A stretch of DNA of 42,910 nt, taken from NCBI GenBank assembly GCA_026398435.1, contig JAPLSW010000044.1, positions 27,603 to 70,512 on the forward strand, read 5' to 3'. A program made the position numbers and the translations under genes. The stretch's first letter is position 1. Every line of letters starts with the position of its first letter. Positions 23,459-32,423 of the stretch are shown here, in pieces. Source of the stretch: Chlamydiota bacterium. GTDB taxonomy: Bacteria; Chlamydiota; Chlamydiia; Chlamydiales; Rhabdochlamydiaceae. Under the pieces are notes generated by a model that saw only the letters and a list, made by a program, of their open reading frames with translations, did not search any database and was not told the DNA's origin.

Positions 23459-24994
23459 TTATAATTCTATTTTTTTGCCGTTTGTCGTTGAATAAAATGC
23501 ATAGTCGTTAAGGTGCATGTTATCATCACTGCTAAACTTGATAGTTGCATTCCACTTCTCCGCCAGCTTTTTAAAATGGTCTTTATCGTGGTGGCTTAGG
23601 TAATGGTCAAAATCGGGATGGGACTTGATCTCTAGACCAAATTGTTGATTCTGGCAGATCAGCTTTTTCAAAATCCTTTCCATCTCAATGGAGGAGCTTT
23701 CATGAGTTTTGATTTGGCCACTTCCCGTGCAATAAGGGCAGCTTGTAAACATGGTCTGCATAAGGGATTCCCGGCTTCTTTGGCGTGTCATTTCCACAAG
23801 GCCAAATTCGCTCATCCCAAGTATGGTGCATTTTGCAGAGTCATCTTTCATAGCCTCTTTAATTCTATCGAGCACTCTACGCTGATTTTTTCTTGAGCGC
23901 ATGTCGATAAAGTCACAGATGACAAGTCCTCCGAGATTGCGAAGTCTTAGCTGGCGGGCAATTTCTTCTGCCGCTTCCATATTGATATGGACAAGTGTTT
24001 CTTCTACATCTTTTGCCGAAGACTGTGAGGTGCTTCTGCCCGAGTTAACATCAATGGTATACATCGCCTCAGTTCTATCGAAGAATAGGTATCCTCCACT
24101 TGGAAGCCAAATTTTTCTCTTGAGCGCTCTTTCAATTTCCCGTTCGACATTAAATCTCTCAAACATCGGAGCCTTATCTCTGTAGAGCTCGATCTTTAAA
24201 GGATGCTCGTTATGGTATTTTTCATAAAGAGCCTTGCAATGTTGGAATGTGGCATAGTCATCAACGAGGAGTCTATCGTACTTTTTATCAACAGCGTTTA
24301 TGACAGCTCTTTTAATTAGGTCCGATTCTTCGTAGAGGCAGATAGGTTTTGTCGATTTATCGAAGCTCTCTACGATTCCCTGCCAGGTGTTGAGAAGGTC
24401 TGTGGCTTCTTCGACAAGCATTTCTGTTGTTGCATCGACACTTGCTGTTCTGCAGATAAGGCCCATGTCTTTAGGCATTTCAAAAGCTCTAATGAGCTTT
24501 TTAAGCCTATCTCTGCTTGCCTGATCCTCGATCTTCCGAGATACACCTCTGTGAGGTGTTGTAGGAAGAAGGACGAGGTATCTTCCCGCAATCGAGACAT
24601 TCGATGTAAGGCGAGCCCCTTTTGTTCCGATAGGCTCCTTAATCACTTGGACAAGGACCGGCTGGTCGATCTTCATGATTTTGGAAATATCTGTTTCTTT
24701 TGATTGGGCAGCGCTTGCCTTTTTTTCCCAGTCAAAATCCATCTCAAAACGCTCTTGGAACTTTTGTGTGTTCTCTAAGATGTCCGAAATGTGGATAAAT
24801 CCATTTTCCCCTTCGTTGATGTCGATGAAGGCTGATTGGATGTTATGTAAGATGTTTGTCACTCTGCCGCGATACACATTGCCGGCGAGCTGACGGTTTT
24901 TCTTTCTTTCTACGATAAGATCTTGCAATACACCGTTTTTTAGTACGGCAAAGCGTGATTCTTTCGATTCGATGTTTAATAAGATTTCGTGCAT
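23459..24994 (-). CDS. rng: Ribonuclease E/G family endoribonuclease
   Basis: A 511-residue RNase G-type enzyme, processing rRNA and mRNA 5' ends. Residues 1-130 carry the S1 RNA-binding domain (NVYRGRVTNILHNIQSAFIDINEGENGFIH), residues 130-400 the RNase H-like and 5'-sensor/catalytic regions with FDRTEAMYTIDVNSGR (the DVNSG catalytic Asp), and the zinc-link CPYCTGSG is near residue 418. Length fits RNase G rather than RNase E with its long tail. C. trachomatis CT808 is the counterpart (from memory). Upstream a 115-base gap separates it from plsX; downstream plsB follows in 7 bases. Confidence 0.94.
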   Translation of the reverse strand: MHEILLNIESKESRFAVLKNGVLQDLIVERKKNRQLAGNVYRGRVTNILHNIQSAFIDINEGENGFIHISDILENTQKFQERFEMDFDWEKKASAAQSKETDISKIMKIDQPVLVQVIKEPIGTKGARLTSNVSIAGRYLVLLPTTPHRGVSRKIEDQASRDRLKKLIRAFEMPKDMGLICRTASVDATTEMLVEEATDLLNTWQGIVESFDKSTKPICLYEESDLIKRAVINAVDKKYDRLLVDDYATFQHCKALYEKYHNEHPLKIELYRDKAPMFERFNVEREIERALKRKIWLPSGGYLFFDRTEAMYTIDVNSGRSTSQSSAKDVEETLVHINMEAAEEIARQLRLRNLGGLVICDFIDMRSRKNQRRVLDRIKEAMKDDSAKCTILGMSEFGLVEMTRQRSRESLMQTMFTSCPYCTGSGQIKTHESSSIEMERILKKLICQNQQFGLEIKSHPDFDHYLSHHDKDHFKKLAEKWNATIKFSSDDNMHLNDYAFYSTTNGKKIEL

Positions 24995-25109
24995 GAAGCT
25001 ACCGTGTAAATAAATTTTTATGAGCGAAAATTGCTCGAAGTACCATATTAGGTAAATATCCGTTCTTTTTCCATAAAAAATAGAAAGAAAACTACATATA
25101 GGAGGAGGA

Positions 25110-26129
25110 TTACAGGGAGAGTTGGGATTTAAGCTTTTCTAAAAAATTATGCCGAGTAAGTTCTAAGGCCTCGATTAAGGTGTTTCCAAGGGCTTTAGAG
25201 CAGCTGTTGCCGTGGCATTTTATGACAACACCATCAACACCGCAGAGGAGGGCTCCGGGATATTCGGTGTAGTCTAGCCTTTTTTTGCATCTTAATAGGG
25301 TTTCTTCTAAGGATTTACTTGGGGATGGCACTTGCTGAAATGCGATAAGCATTTCTTCTAAAAGAAATCCGGCGATCCCTTCTGCTGTTTTTAAGAAAAC
25401 ATTTCCAGTAAATCCGTCGGTTACAAGAACATCTACCGGCCCCTCAAATATGTCCCTACCTTCAATATTTCCTTTAAAGACATCGTAAGAGAACTTTTGA
25501 CTAAACTTTTGTAGGGCAAGGTACGCCTCTCTATGCTGCGGCGTTCCTTTCTTAGCTTCTGATCCGACGTTAAGAAGGCCGACAAGGGGTTTTTCAACCC
25601 CCCGACTCATCTGGTAGGCTATTCCCATTTGAGCGTACTGCAGTAAATAAGAAGGTTTGCAGTTGGTGGTAGCTCCTACATCGAGAACTGCCACTTCTTT
25701 CCCTTTAGCTGGTATCAGGGTAAGAAGAGCTGGCCTCTGTATTCCTTTTAGCATTTTAAGCGTTGTTTTCGCTGAAGCCATAAGTGCTCCAGTATTGCCA
25801 GCAGAGATGAATGCATCGATTTCTTTACTTTTGAGCATGTGCATCCCGCGAGCCATCGAGGAATTTTTCTTTTTTCTGAGAACAACAAGAGGATTATCAT
25901 CCATAGTGACAAATTCTGTGACGAGCACAGTTGATATGGATGAGGGGATAAGGGGGCTGACATCTTCTCTTCTGAGGAATAATACAAGATCTATTTCTGC
26001 GTATAATTGCTCATACGTAGTTAAAATAGATTTGAGAAGTATTACAGGAGATACATCACTCCCTAGGAGATCGATCCCTATGCGGGGTTTTTCTCTTCCT
26101 AAGGAGTTAGTGTTACTCAGCTTTCGCAT
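25110..26129 (-). CDS. plsX: Phosphate acyltransferase PlsX
   Basis: A 339-residue peripheral membrane enzyme that turns acyl-ACP into acyl-phosphate. It shows the family segments RIGIDLLGSDVSPV at the N-terminus (G-D-x-x-P of the start), SAGNTGALMASA, VAVLDVGATTNC, VGLLNVGSEAKKGT, and LVTDGFTGNVFLKTAEG. Length is normal. Its start lies within the last codons of rpmF (17-base overlap), the arrangement typical for bacteria (rpmF-plsX). The product feeds the acyltransferase pathway together with plsB further down. Confidence 0.96.
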   Translation of the reverse strand: MRKLSNTNSLGREKPRIGIDLLGSDVSPVILLKSILTTYEQLYAEIDLVLFLRREDVSPLIPSSISTVLVTEFVTMDDNPLVVLRKKKNSSMARGMHMLKSKEIDAFISAGNTGALMASAKTTLKMLKGIQRPALLTLIPAKGKEVAVLDVGATTNCKPSYLLQYAQMGIAYQMSRGVEKPLVGLLNVGSEAKKGTPQHREAYLALQKFSQKFSYDVFKGNIEGRDIFEGPVDVLVTDGFTGNVFLKTAEGIAGFLLEEMLIAFQQVPSPSKSLEETLLRCKKRLDYTEYPGALLCGVDGVVIKCHGNSCSKALGNTLIEALELTRHNFLEKLKSQLSL

Positions 26130-26295
26130 TGATTATAAGACGTCCGTCATAAAATCCACAATGAGGACATATTCTATGAGAAATACGTGGGTTGCTGCAA
26201 TTTGAACAAGTTTGCAAATTCTTTGCTACTTTTGCATGGTGCGATCTACGCGAATTTTTTCTTGCGTTAGAAGTGCGGTTACGTGGTACTGCCAT
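26113..26295 (-). CDS. rpmF: 50S ribosomal protein L32
   Basis: A 60-residue ribosomal protein starting MAVPRNRTSNARKNSRRSHH and ending with the zinc-binding CSNC...CPHCG cysteines. An in-frame ATG nine codons upstream exists, but ATG 26295 is preceded by AAGGAG at good spacing and matches the normal L32 start. It overlaps plsX by 17 bases and lies 88 bases after the YceD-type gene, completing a yceD-rpmF-plsX operon. Confidence 0.97.
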   Translation of the reverse strand: MAVPRNRTSNARKNSRRSHHAKVAKNLQTCSNCSNPRISHRICPHCGFYDGRLIINAKAE

Positions 26296-26383
26296 AATAA
26301 AACTCCTTAAAATGTAGGACAAGCTTATACCGCAGAGCCGCTTTTTTTTAAAGATAAAGAAAAGTTTGCAGTAAGCTTATGGG

Positions 26384-26848
26384 TTATAAATCTGAAAAAG
26401 GGAAATGCACAGCCTCTTCCGAAGCAGGTTTTTTGGCTTTTTCCTCTTTTTTTAAATAATTCTTTATAAGATCTCTCTCTGGGCACTTCCCCTCATGGCA
26501 TTCTATAAATTGAGGGAGGGAAAGGAGGATATCTTCTCTCACGAGGTCCGTATAATCAAATATCGAAGAGCGGATCTCACTTAAGGGTTCCACTTGGGTA
26601 AAATCGGGTATATTGATTTTTATTTCCGTAGGCCCATTACAGATAGAGCAGGGCATAGAGATTTTCGTCTCAATATGAAGCTGTATAAGTAGATGATCTG
26701 TCGCGATATAGGCTTGCCCCTTGAGTTTCACAGGGGAGGTGCATTTCAGATCTTGATCACCCACTTCTAAAAAATCTGGAGGTACTTCCCCTTCCAATTT
26801 CTCTATAGAGCCCTCTTTGAGCCGGTCGACAAAAATCTTTAATTCCAT
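26384..26848 (-). CDS. YceD/DUF177 family protein
   Basis: A 154-residue protein of the YceD (DUF177) family, known in E. coli and plant plastids for a role in 23S rRNA accumulation, and usually next to rpmF as here. The central segment MPCSICNGPTEIKINIPDF and the CxxC plus the ECHEGKCPE motif (residues 120-128) form a cysteine pattern typical of the family. Upstream no partner is seen on this strand. C. trachomatis CT809 is the probable counterpart (from memory). Confidence 0.85.
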   Translation of the reverse strand: MELKIFVDRLKEGSIEKLEGEVPPDFLEVGDQDLKCTSPVKLKGQAYIATDHLLIQLHIETKISMPCSICNGPTEIKINIPDFTQVEPLSEIRSSIFDYTDLVREDILLSLPQFIECHEGKCPERDLIKNYLKKEEKAKKPASEEAVHFPFSDL

Positions 26849-27199
26849 GAGATAAGCCTAGAGTGTGAAAAGGTGACATGATAATTGTACGGATCTTAAT
26901 TCTCTATAGGATTTTGCAAGGCTTAGGGCTCTGCCCAGCAAAATTCACCTAACCCCACCCCCCTTATCCTCAAGAAGGCGATAATCTTAAGGGGCTCGGG
27001 ATATGGCCGGTGGCTTGGCTCTCGTGCAGCTGCAGGGGCGGTTTTTTTGATTAAAGGTTATATTTTCGGTTATTTTTTGATTGCATTGTTATGCTTTAAG
27101 CGGCTGTTTGTTATAAAGTTAGATGTAATGTTAATTATCGATTTAACTGTAATTATAAAATATGTTATAATAATTATTAAATCAATATGAGGTTTTCTT
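26849..27199. promoter_or_regulatory. Divergent intergenic region with a clear rightward promoter
   Basis: The gap separates the leftward yceD operon from the rightward 586-codon gene. TTAACT at 27143-27148, a 17-base spacer and a perfect TATAAT at 27166-27171 form a strong promoter ending 29 bases before the ATG. Around 26950-27000 the bases CCCCTTAT...ATAATCTTAAGGGG can pair into a hairpin. The stretch 27060-27195 is very AT-rich. Confidence 0.55.
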
Positions 27200-28960
27200 A
27201 TGTCTGGTCCAGTCGGTTCAACTCCTCCAAGAGTGCCTGTGCATTTACCTGTAGTCCGCCAGTCGAATGTTACCGGGGTTGGAGCTGCCGTGGATGCTGT
27301 TGCCATGTCGGCAATAGCCGCTGCTAGTGCATCCAGCGCCCTCTCTTCAGTTTCAGCAGCTGCTATACATCCTGTTACCACTTTGAATCTTAGGCAAGTT
27401 GCGGCTCCAGGGGAATCAGTAACTATAACTCGAGCAACTGCTGCTAAGATAGATAAATGTTATCACTCCACAATGGGTGGGGGGGCTGTCCGTGCACATG
27501 GAATGGAGCCTCTTCAGCATGAGAGTGGTGTAAAGGCCTTGCAGGGGGTTGTTGATGCGCTGTGCAAAGGAGAAGTGCTTACCCCAGGACTTAATCTATC
27601 TAAACCTAATCCTAAATTTACCATTGATTTGAGCCGTTGTGTAATCAGCTATCCAGTTACAGATGCTGCTGGAAATGTAGAGCGTAAGGAGGTCTCTCTT
27701 CGTGAAGAAATGGAAAAGACCTCTGAAGCTGGTAAGGCGTTAAATGCTGCCATGGAAGCTCTTGCCGTTGAATCTAGGGGTGTAGTCGGAGAAAAAGGAA
27801 TTCAACCCGAAACATTATTACAGCAATGTGATCGTAACTATAATAAGTCTCCGGCCCTTCGCAGATCTGCTTCTGAGGCAGGATACCAAGCAGCCAGCGC
27901 CGCTTGGAAAAGTGCGACAACACCAAAAGAAAAAGCTGCCGCAAAAAAAGAGATGGAGAAATTTAAGTTCCAATCTAGGTTCCCAGAGACTATAGCTGCA
28001 ACTAAAGCGGAATTGGGCAACATATTGCCAGAAACGTCTACTAGGATAGATGCTTTTGCAACAAGATTAGAAAAACTCCAAGGGGCCCTTGCTCATCAAA
28101 TTACAGCGAAACAGAGTGTGATAAAAGGTAAGCAAGATGGGATTCAAGCTAAGAATGGAGAACTTGCAGCTCTATCTTCAGCAGCAACTCCTCTGGATCC
28201 TGCGGCAACAGCTGTAAAAACAGCAAAAGAAGCAGAGCTTGCGACGCTTAAAGCGGATCTTGCTACAGCTGAAAGGGAGCTTAATCTTCTTCAAGCGGAT
28301 CAAAAGAGCCTGAATGGTGTAGATGAATTTGCTGTAACACTTGCTCTAGCTTATGCTCCTCGTCAGGGGGCTTCAGCTGCCGATATCGATAAGGCTGCAA
28401 GAGAATTAAGACAAGCGGCTGAGGGTATTTATGGAGAGAAATATGGTGAATATGCTCAGACATACAATAAACCTCATTATTCGTTTTTTGGAGGACCTGC
28501 CCATACCTTGCCATATGGCACCGATCTGCCGGCGGGTCCAGGGGTCGGATCTCATATTGTGCATGCTGCCTCCAATGTTCTTAAGGTTACGTGCGATGCC
28601 CTTGGCTCTTGGGTTGGTTGGCAACGAGTAGCCCCTGATAGAGGGCTTGATGATGCAGCTCAGTATGCGGCTCAGTATGCAGGTGATGTGGGAGCTCTTG
28701 CGTATAACCAAATGACCAACTCTGCAGATGAAAGGATGCATTACGCTTCGTATTGTGCAGATCAGAATATTGCACTGGCGCAGCAGGGTATTACGGATCA
28801 TGTTCTAAGTGCATTCTACGCTGCTGAAGGGAAGTCTGATTCTTCAGCCTTCCTAGGTCGTCTTTTGCCTTCGATAGGCAGTCGAATGACTCCAGCAGAT
28901 AGTGCTGCAATTCAAGCTGAAATGGATCGCCCTGTTCGGGGTACACCTCCAGTTACTTGA
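27200..28960 (+). CDS. Large coiled-coil protein of unknown function, candidate secreted effector
   Basis: A 586-residue protein without recognised domains. Residues 1-75 are low-complexity (Ala, Ser, Val, Pro rich) with no hydrophobic signal peptide, compatible with a type III secretion leader. Residues 280-375 are strongly helical and Ala/Lys/Glu/Gln-rich (ITAKQSVIKGKQDGIQAKNGELAAL), predicted coiled coil. Residues 430-510 hold a Tyr/Pro/Gly-rich segment (YAQTYNKPHYSFFGGPAH). No transmembrane helix. A seven-G run at 27479-27485 lies inside the gene (encoding Gly-Gly-Gly after Met). It is a monocistronic gene with its own promoter and ends in a terminator shared with lpxB. It sits beside the conserved yceD-plsX block where C. 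trachomatis carries pmpD. Confidence 0.7.
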   Translation: MSGPVGSTPPRVPVHLPVVRQSNVTGVGAAVDAVAMSAIAAASASSALSSVSAAAIHPVTTLNLRQVAAPGESVTITRATAAKIDKCYHSTMGGGAVRAHGMEPLQHESGVKALQGVVDALCKGEVLTPGLNLSKPNPKFTIDLSRCVISYPVTDAAGNVERKEVSLREEMEKTSEAGKALNAAMEALAVESRGVVGEKGIQPETLLQQCDRNYNKSPALRRSASEAGYQAASAAWKSATTPKEKAAAKKEMEKFKFQSRFPETIAATKAELGNILPETSTRIDAFATRLEKLQGALAHQITAKQSVIKGKQDGIQAKNGELAALSSAATPLDPAATAVKTAKEAELATLKADLATAERELNLLQADQKSLNGVDEFAVTLALAYAPRQGASAADIDKAARELRQAAEGIYGEKYGEYAQTYNKPHYSFFGGPAHTLPYGTDLPAGPGVGSHIVHAASNVLKVTCDALGSWVGWQRVAPDRGLDDAAQYAAQYAGDVGALAYNQMTNSADERMHYASYCADQNIALAQQGITDHVLSAFYAAEGKSDSSAFLGRLLPSIGSRMTPADSAAIQAEMDRPVRGTPPVT

Positions 28961-29012
28961 GCGCAACCTCGCCAACGTCGCAGAAGTCTTTAATTGTACT
29001 CTAGAAATTCTA

Positions 29013-29044
29013 AAAAAAGGCCTATGGAAACATGGGCCTTTTCT
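29013..29044. terminator. Bidirectional terminator between the coiled-coil gene and lpxB
   Basis: AAAAGGCC-TATG, a GAAA loop, then CATG-GGCCTTTT. The A-run before and T-run after make it work in both directions. It overlaps the last codon of lpxB. Confidence 0.85.
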
Positions 29045-30188
29045 ATTCTAGGGTTAACGCTTTTGCTACGTGGATGGCGGCCTCTTCGCTAGCCTTTTGT
29101 TTTCCTAAGATAAGAGCTGGTTTTTCGCAGAGATCTCTACACTTATTTAGCTCTTTTTCTTGAAGGAGGTTCTCTGCTTCTTTTTCTAGGTTTTCTAGGG
29201 TGAAATTAGGCCCTATGAGCTCGGGGTAGACTTTTTCTTTGCAGAGGATGCTTGCTAAAGAGTAGTAGGGAAGGGAAATTCCTAGAATATCTCTTGCTAT
29301 AAAGATATCGAGCTTTGTGGCTGCATAGGTCACAACCGTGGGTACCTTGTGTAGCGCAAGCTCGAGGGTCACTGTGCCAGATTTAGCGATTGCTAGGTGG
29401 GCGATCTTCATTAGGTCGTAGGTCCGCTCTGTAGGTAGGCAAATAGTCTTATGTTGGAGGTTTTCTTTTTCGATCATTTCTTTTATGAGCATTTCGTGCT
29501 CGGCCCTAGATATCGATATGGCAAATTGCATCTCAGGATGAAGGACGGCCCATTTTTTCATGAGCTGTAGGTAGATCGGGAAATTGCGCAGGATTTCTTT
29601 GGTTCGGCTGCCAGGGAAGAAGGCTATGACTTTTTTATTCTCTAAAGACGGTAGAGGTTTATAGATGTGCTCATCGATCCGGGAGATCAGGGGGTGGCCT
29701 ACATAGGTGACTTTGAGGGGGGAGTTAGAGAAGCATTCTTTTTCGAAGGGCAGGATACATAATAGCTCATCGAGACTTTTTTCCATGGTATGGATCCGTC
29801 CCTTGCCATGTACCCAAACAGTCGGACAGATATAGTGGATCAGTTTTCCGGGAAATCCCTTTTTCTTAAGGTGCTTTTCCAGGCGCAGATTAAACCCTGG
29901 GTAGTCTATGAAAAGAGCGACTTTGGGCTTTAGAGTGAGAATTTTTTCTGCTATGAGATAGAACTGTTTTATCAGGCGGGGAAGGGCCGTAAATACATCG
30001 ATAAAGCCCATTACCTGAAATTTTTCCATAGGCAGGATGCAGTCTATTCCGAGAGCGCGCATGCGGGGTCCGGCTACAGCTAGTATCTTAATAGAGGGAT
30101 GTCTTTTCTTAAGATCCCGGATGAGCGCTTCTCCATGGAGATCCCCGCTTGGCTCCCCTGCAAAAATAAAGAGATCGTAGGGGGCCAT
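29043..30188 (-). CDS. lpxB: Lipid-A-disaccharide synthase LpxB
   Basis: A 381-residue GT19 glycosyltransferase joining UDP-diacylglucosamine and lipid X. It has FAGEPSGDLHGEALIRDLKKR at the N-terminus, IDYPGFNLRLEKHLKKKG, PTVWVHGKGRI, VTYVGHPL, FFPGSRTKEI, AIAKSGTVTLELAL in the C-terminal half. I choose ATG 30188 because it overlaps the upstream stop as TAATG, a normal coupling; a GTG five codons earlier (30203) would invade the upstream gene. Lies downstream of the hydrolase and pcnB genes on one message, as pcnB and lpxB do in C. trachomatis (CT410-CT411, from memory). Confidence 0.96.
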   Translation of the reverse strand: MAPYDLFIFAGEPSGDLHGEALIRDLKKRHPSIKILAVAGPRMRALGIDCILPMEKFQVMGFIDVFTALPRLIKQFYLIAEKILTLKPKVALFIDYPGFNLRLEKHLKKKGFPGKLIHYICPTVWVHGKGRIHTMEKSLDELLCILPFEKECFSNSPLKVTYVGHPLISRIDEHIYKPLPSLENKKVIAFFPGSRTKEILRNFPIYLQLMKKWAVLHPEMQFAISISRAEHEMLIKEMIEKENLQHKTICLPTERTYDLMKIAHLAIAKSGTVTLELALHKVPTVVTYAATKLDIFIARDILGISLPYYSLASILCKEKVYPELIGPNFTLENLEKEAENLLQEKELNKCRDLCEKPALILGKQKASEEAAIHVAKALTLE

Positions 30189-30943
30189 TAGGAAAGGCCC
30201 CACTCTTTAAGTATCCAGAGGGCTCCTTCTTCAAAGATCTCTTTGGAGGTGCCGTGACCTTGAGCCCCAAGAGGTGGTTTGATGAGAAGTTCTATCTGGG
30301 GGGCTTTTACTCCATGCTCATAGGCAAGATTTGCAAGGGAGGATATGAAGGTAAAGCATTCTTTGGTGCTAACACGCATGTCCCGGTTACTGATATAGAA
30401 CCTGATCTTTTTATGGATGAGGTCAAGGAGCTGATGGTTGGGATTTAAAGAGGTAACTATATCGTTATGGGTAATGGAAGAAAATTCTTTGGCATATTTT
30501 ATTTGCGTCAGGGGAGCAAATCCTAAAATCATCGGTAGCCAGGAAAGTTTTGCTGCAACCTTGAGAGCCACGAGGGCGCCACGAGACAGGCCTACAATGG
30601 CTGTTTTATCTAGAGAGATGAGTCCCTCATCTCGGAGGAACTGGAGGGAATCCGCGGTCTTTTGAAAAAAAGGGGTAAGGGGATCTTTACCTTGGGAGAT
30701 CTCTTCTGCCCATCCCTTCATGGCATCTGTTGCGGGGAGGTCTTCACCGTGATAGGGGAGGTCGATGGAAAAAATACGGATAGGGGAATTTTGCAATTTC
30801 ACGACCATCTGATTAAAGGGGTCTGTTAAAAGGCTTTCTTTGGCAGATAGGGAAAAATAAAATACGGAGGCAATAGCCCCTTCGGATAGGTCAGGACCCA
30901 CATACCAAAGGGTTTGGCCCGAGGGGGTAGCAAGGCAGCGCAT
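30188..30943 (-). CDS. Alpha/beta hydrolase
   Basis: A 251-residue alpha/beta-hydrolase-fold protein. The oxyanion-side strand reads IRIFSIDLPYHGEDL, the nucleophile elbow is VGLSRGAL with Ser120, and a candidate His is in QGHGTSKE near residue 234; the Asp is likely in NRDMRV near residue 190. Similar to prolyl-oligopeptidase/dienelactone-type small esterases, with unknown substrate. It sits between pcnB (2-base gap) and lpxB (stop-start overlap TAATG), so it is expressed with lipid A synthesis, though no link is known. No signal peptide. Confidence 0.8.
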   Translation of the reverse strand: MRCLATPSGQTLWYVGPDLSEGAIASVFYFSLSAKESLLTDPFNQMVVKLQNSPIRIFSIDLPYHGEDLPATDAMKGWAEEISQGKDPLTPFFQKTADSLQFLRDEGLISLDKTAIVGLSRGALVALKVAAKLSWLPMILGFAPLTQIKYAKEFSSITHNDIVTSLNPNHQLLDLIHKKIRFYISNRDMRVSTKECFTFISSLANLAYEHGVKAPQIELLIKPPLGAQGHGTSKEIFEEGALWILKEWGLS

Positions 30944-30945
30944 TT

Positions 30946-32193
30946 CTACTCTCCGGATTTAGGAGGAGTTTTTGGGCTAGGTTTGCGTTTTCTTCTCTTT
31001 TTAGCAGCAGTTTTGGGGGCGTCTATAGCTCCCTGCCACTCTTCCCAGATCTTTTGGAGGCCCGGTTCGAGGAAGCTGCGTATTTCTAGAAACTGCAGAG
31101 CAAGGAAGAAATCTGGATCATTGGGAATACGTAAATTTTTAACCTTTTTCTTATCAATGGGAGTGAGTCTATATTGGCAAGTGAGTACGGAGACGACTTC
31201 CATGCGAAGTTTTCTTGGAATCTGTAAAAAGACTTTAAATACATCGCTTACAAGGTCATGAGCATCATCTTGGATCTCTCCGAGATGGGGGACTTTTTCT
31301 CTATCGATATAGCGTGTTTGGATCCTTTTTTGCAGCATAGGAAATAAAAGGCAGGAAAGTAAAATAGCACGATCAACAGGGGGCATATTGACATGGTAAC
31401 AGTTTGTGTCTACCTCTTCTAAGTAGGAGTAAATCTCTTCCCCTTCTTTCTGTTCTAAGAACGAAGCTATTTCCGGGAGCATCAGTTGGAGCAGTCCGTA
31501 GTCTGTTAGCAGTTGGAAGAAAGATCTTGAGGAGCCTGACTCGAGCATGCGGAGTAGTTCTTCTAAAATCCTTGCAGGAGAACTTTTTGTAATCTCATGA
31601 CGCGTTTCAAGTAGGGCGATATGCGCGTCGTGATCGATTTCAAAATTAAACCGGGCACGGAATTTAAGGAGTCTTAGCATCCTTACTGGATCTTGCTTAA
31701 AGCGAAGGAAAGGCTGCCCTATGGTACGGAGGAATTTTTTCTCTAAATCTGGGTATCCATCAACATAATCGATAACGGTTTGGTTGGAGGAGTCGTAGTA
31801 TAGGCCATTGATTGTGAAATCCCGTCTAAGGACATCTTCTTCAGGAGATCCCCATTCATTATCTCTAACGATGAGCGTGTCTGCTTCATTATTGCCAGAA
31901 CGAAACGTGGATACTTCGAATGTCTTTTGACCAAAACGGATATGTGCCAGACGAAATCTTCGTCCGATTAAGATCGAGTTGCGAAATAGGCGTCTAATCT
32001 GTTCAGGCTCTGCTGAAGTGGAGATGTCGAAGTCTTTCGGTGTTTTATTAAGTAGTAGATCTCTGACGCTTCCGCCCACCAAATAGGCTACATAGCCCGC
32101 TTGCCGGAGCTTTTGCATAACGAATAGCGCATCCGGATCGACTTTATCTATGGGCAGTTGGTGTTCTTCAAAGGGATATATTTTTTGTTGCAC
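30946..32193 (-). CDS. pcnB: Poly(A) polymerase / CCA-type nucleotidyltransferase PcnB
   Basis: A 415-residue class II nucleotidyltransferase. The catalytic head is VAYLVGGSVRDLLLNKTPKDFDIST with Asp54 and Asp56, followed by RRFTINGLYYD-like RRDFTINGLYY and RFKQDPVRMLRLLKFRARFNFEID. The Lys/Arg-rich C-terminal tail (residues 400-415) is typical of PcnB, the mRNA polyadenylating enzyme, and not of CCA-adding enzymes. In chlamydiae pcnB precedes lpxB (CT410-CT411). It is first in the three-gene operon pcnB-hydrolase-lpxB, divergent from the permease gene. Confidence 0.93.
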   Translation of the reverse strand: MQQKIYPFEEHQLPIDKVDPDALFVMQKLRQAGYVAYLVGGSVRDLLLNKTPKDFDISTSAEPEQIRRLFRNSILIGRRFRLAHIRFGQKTFEVSTFRSGNNEADTLIVRDNEWGSPEEDVLRRDFTINGLYYDSSNQTVIDYVDGYPDLEKKFLRTIGQPFLRFKQDPVRMLRLLKFRARFNFEIDHDAHIALLETRHEITKSSPARILEELLRMLESGSSRSFFQLLTDYGLLQLMLPEIASFLEQKEGEEIYSYLEEVDTNCYHVNMPPVDRAILLSCLLFPMLQKRIQTRYIDREKVPHLGEIQDDAHDLVSDVFKVFLQIPRKLRMEVVSVLTCQYRLTPIDKKKVKNLRIPNDPDFFLALQFLEIRSFLEPGLQKIWEEWQGAIDAPKTAAKKRRKRKPSPKTPPKSGE

Positions 32194-32423
32194 GAGAAAA
32201 CTAGTAGCTAAAGATTCAAAATTATAGGTTAAAATAAAGCCTTAAATTAGAGCATTTAAATGATAAAGTCAAGGACTCTACAAGTTGTTTTCTTCTTATG
32301 GTGTAAAATAAAATAGTACCTTGTCGAGAGAGCTTAGGATAATCTCAAGTTTTCACAGGGAGAAAAATCCTAAAGGTTGGTATCTTCTTTAAAGACTAAA
32401 TCTTTTATTTGAGTAAAAAAAAT

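Noticed and set aside
26296..26322. Upstream ATG of rpmF adding nine residues
   Set aside because: L32 begins MAVP and the AAGGAG site precedes that ATG at 26295.
27070..27381. 103-codon minus-strand frame across the promoter and start of the coiled-coil gene
   Set aside because: Runs through the TATAAT promoter and lies opposite a long gene; compositional artefact.
29043..30203. GTG start of lpxB at 30203
   Set aside because: The ATG at 30188 overlaps the upstream stop as TAATG and gives the normal 381-residue length.
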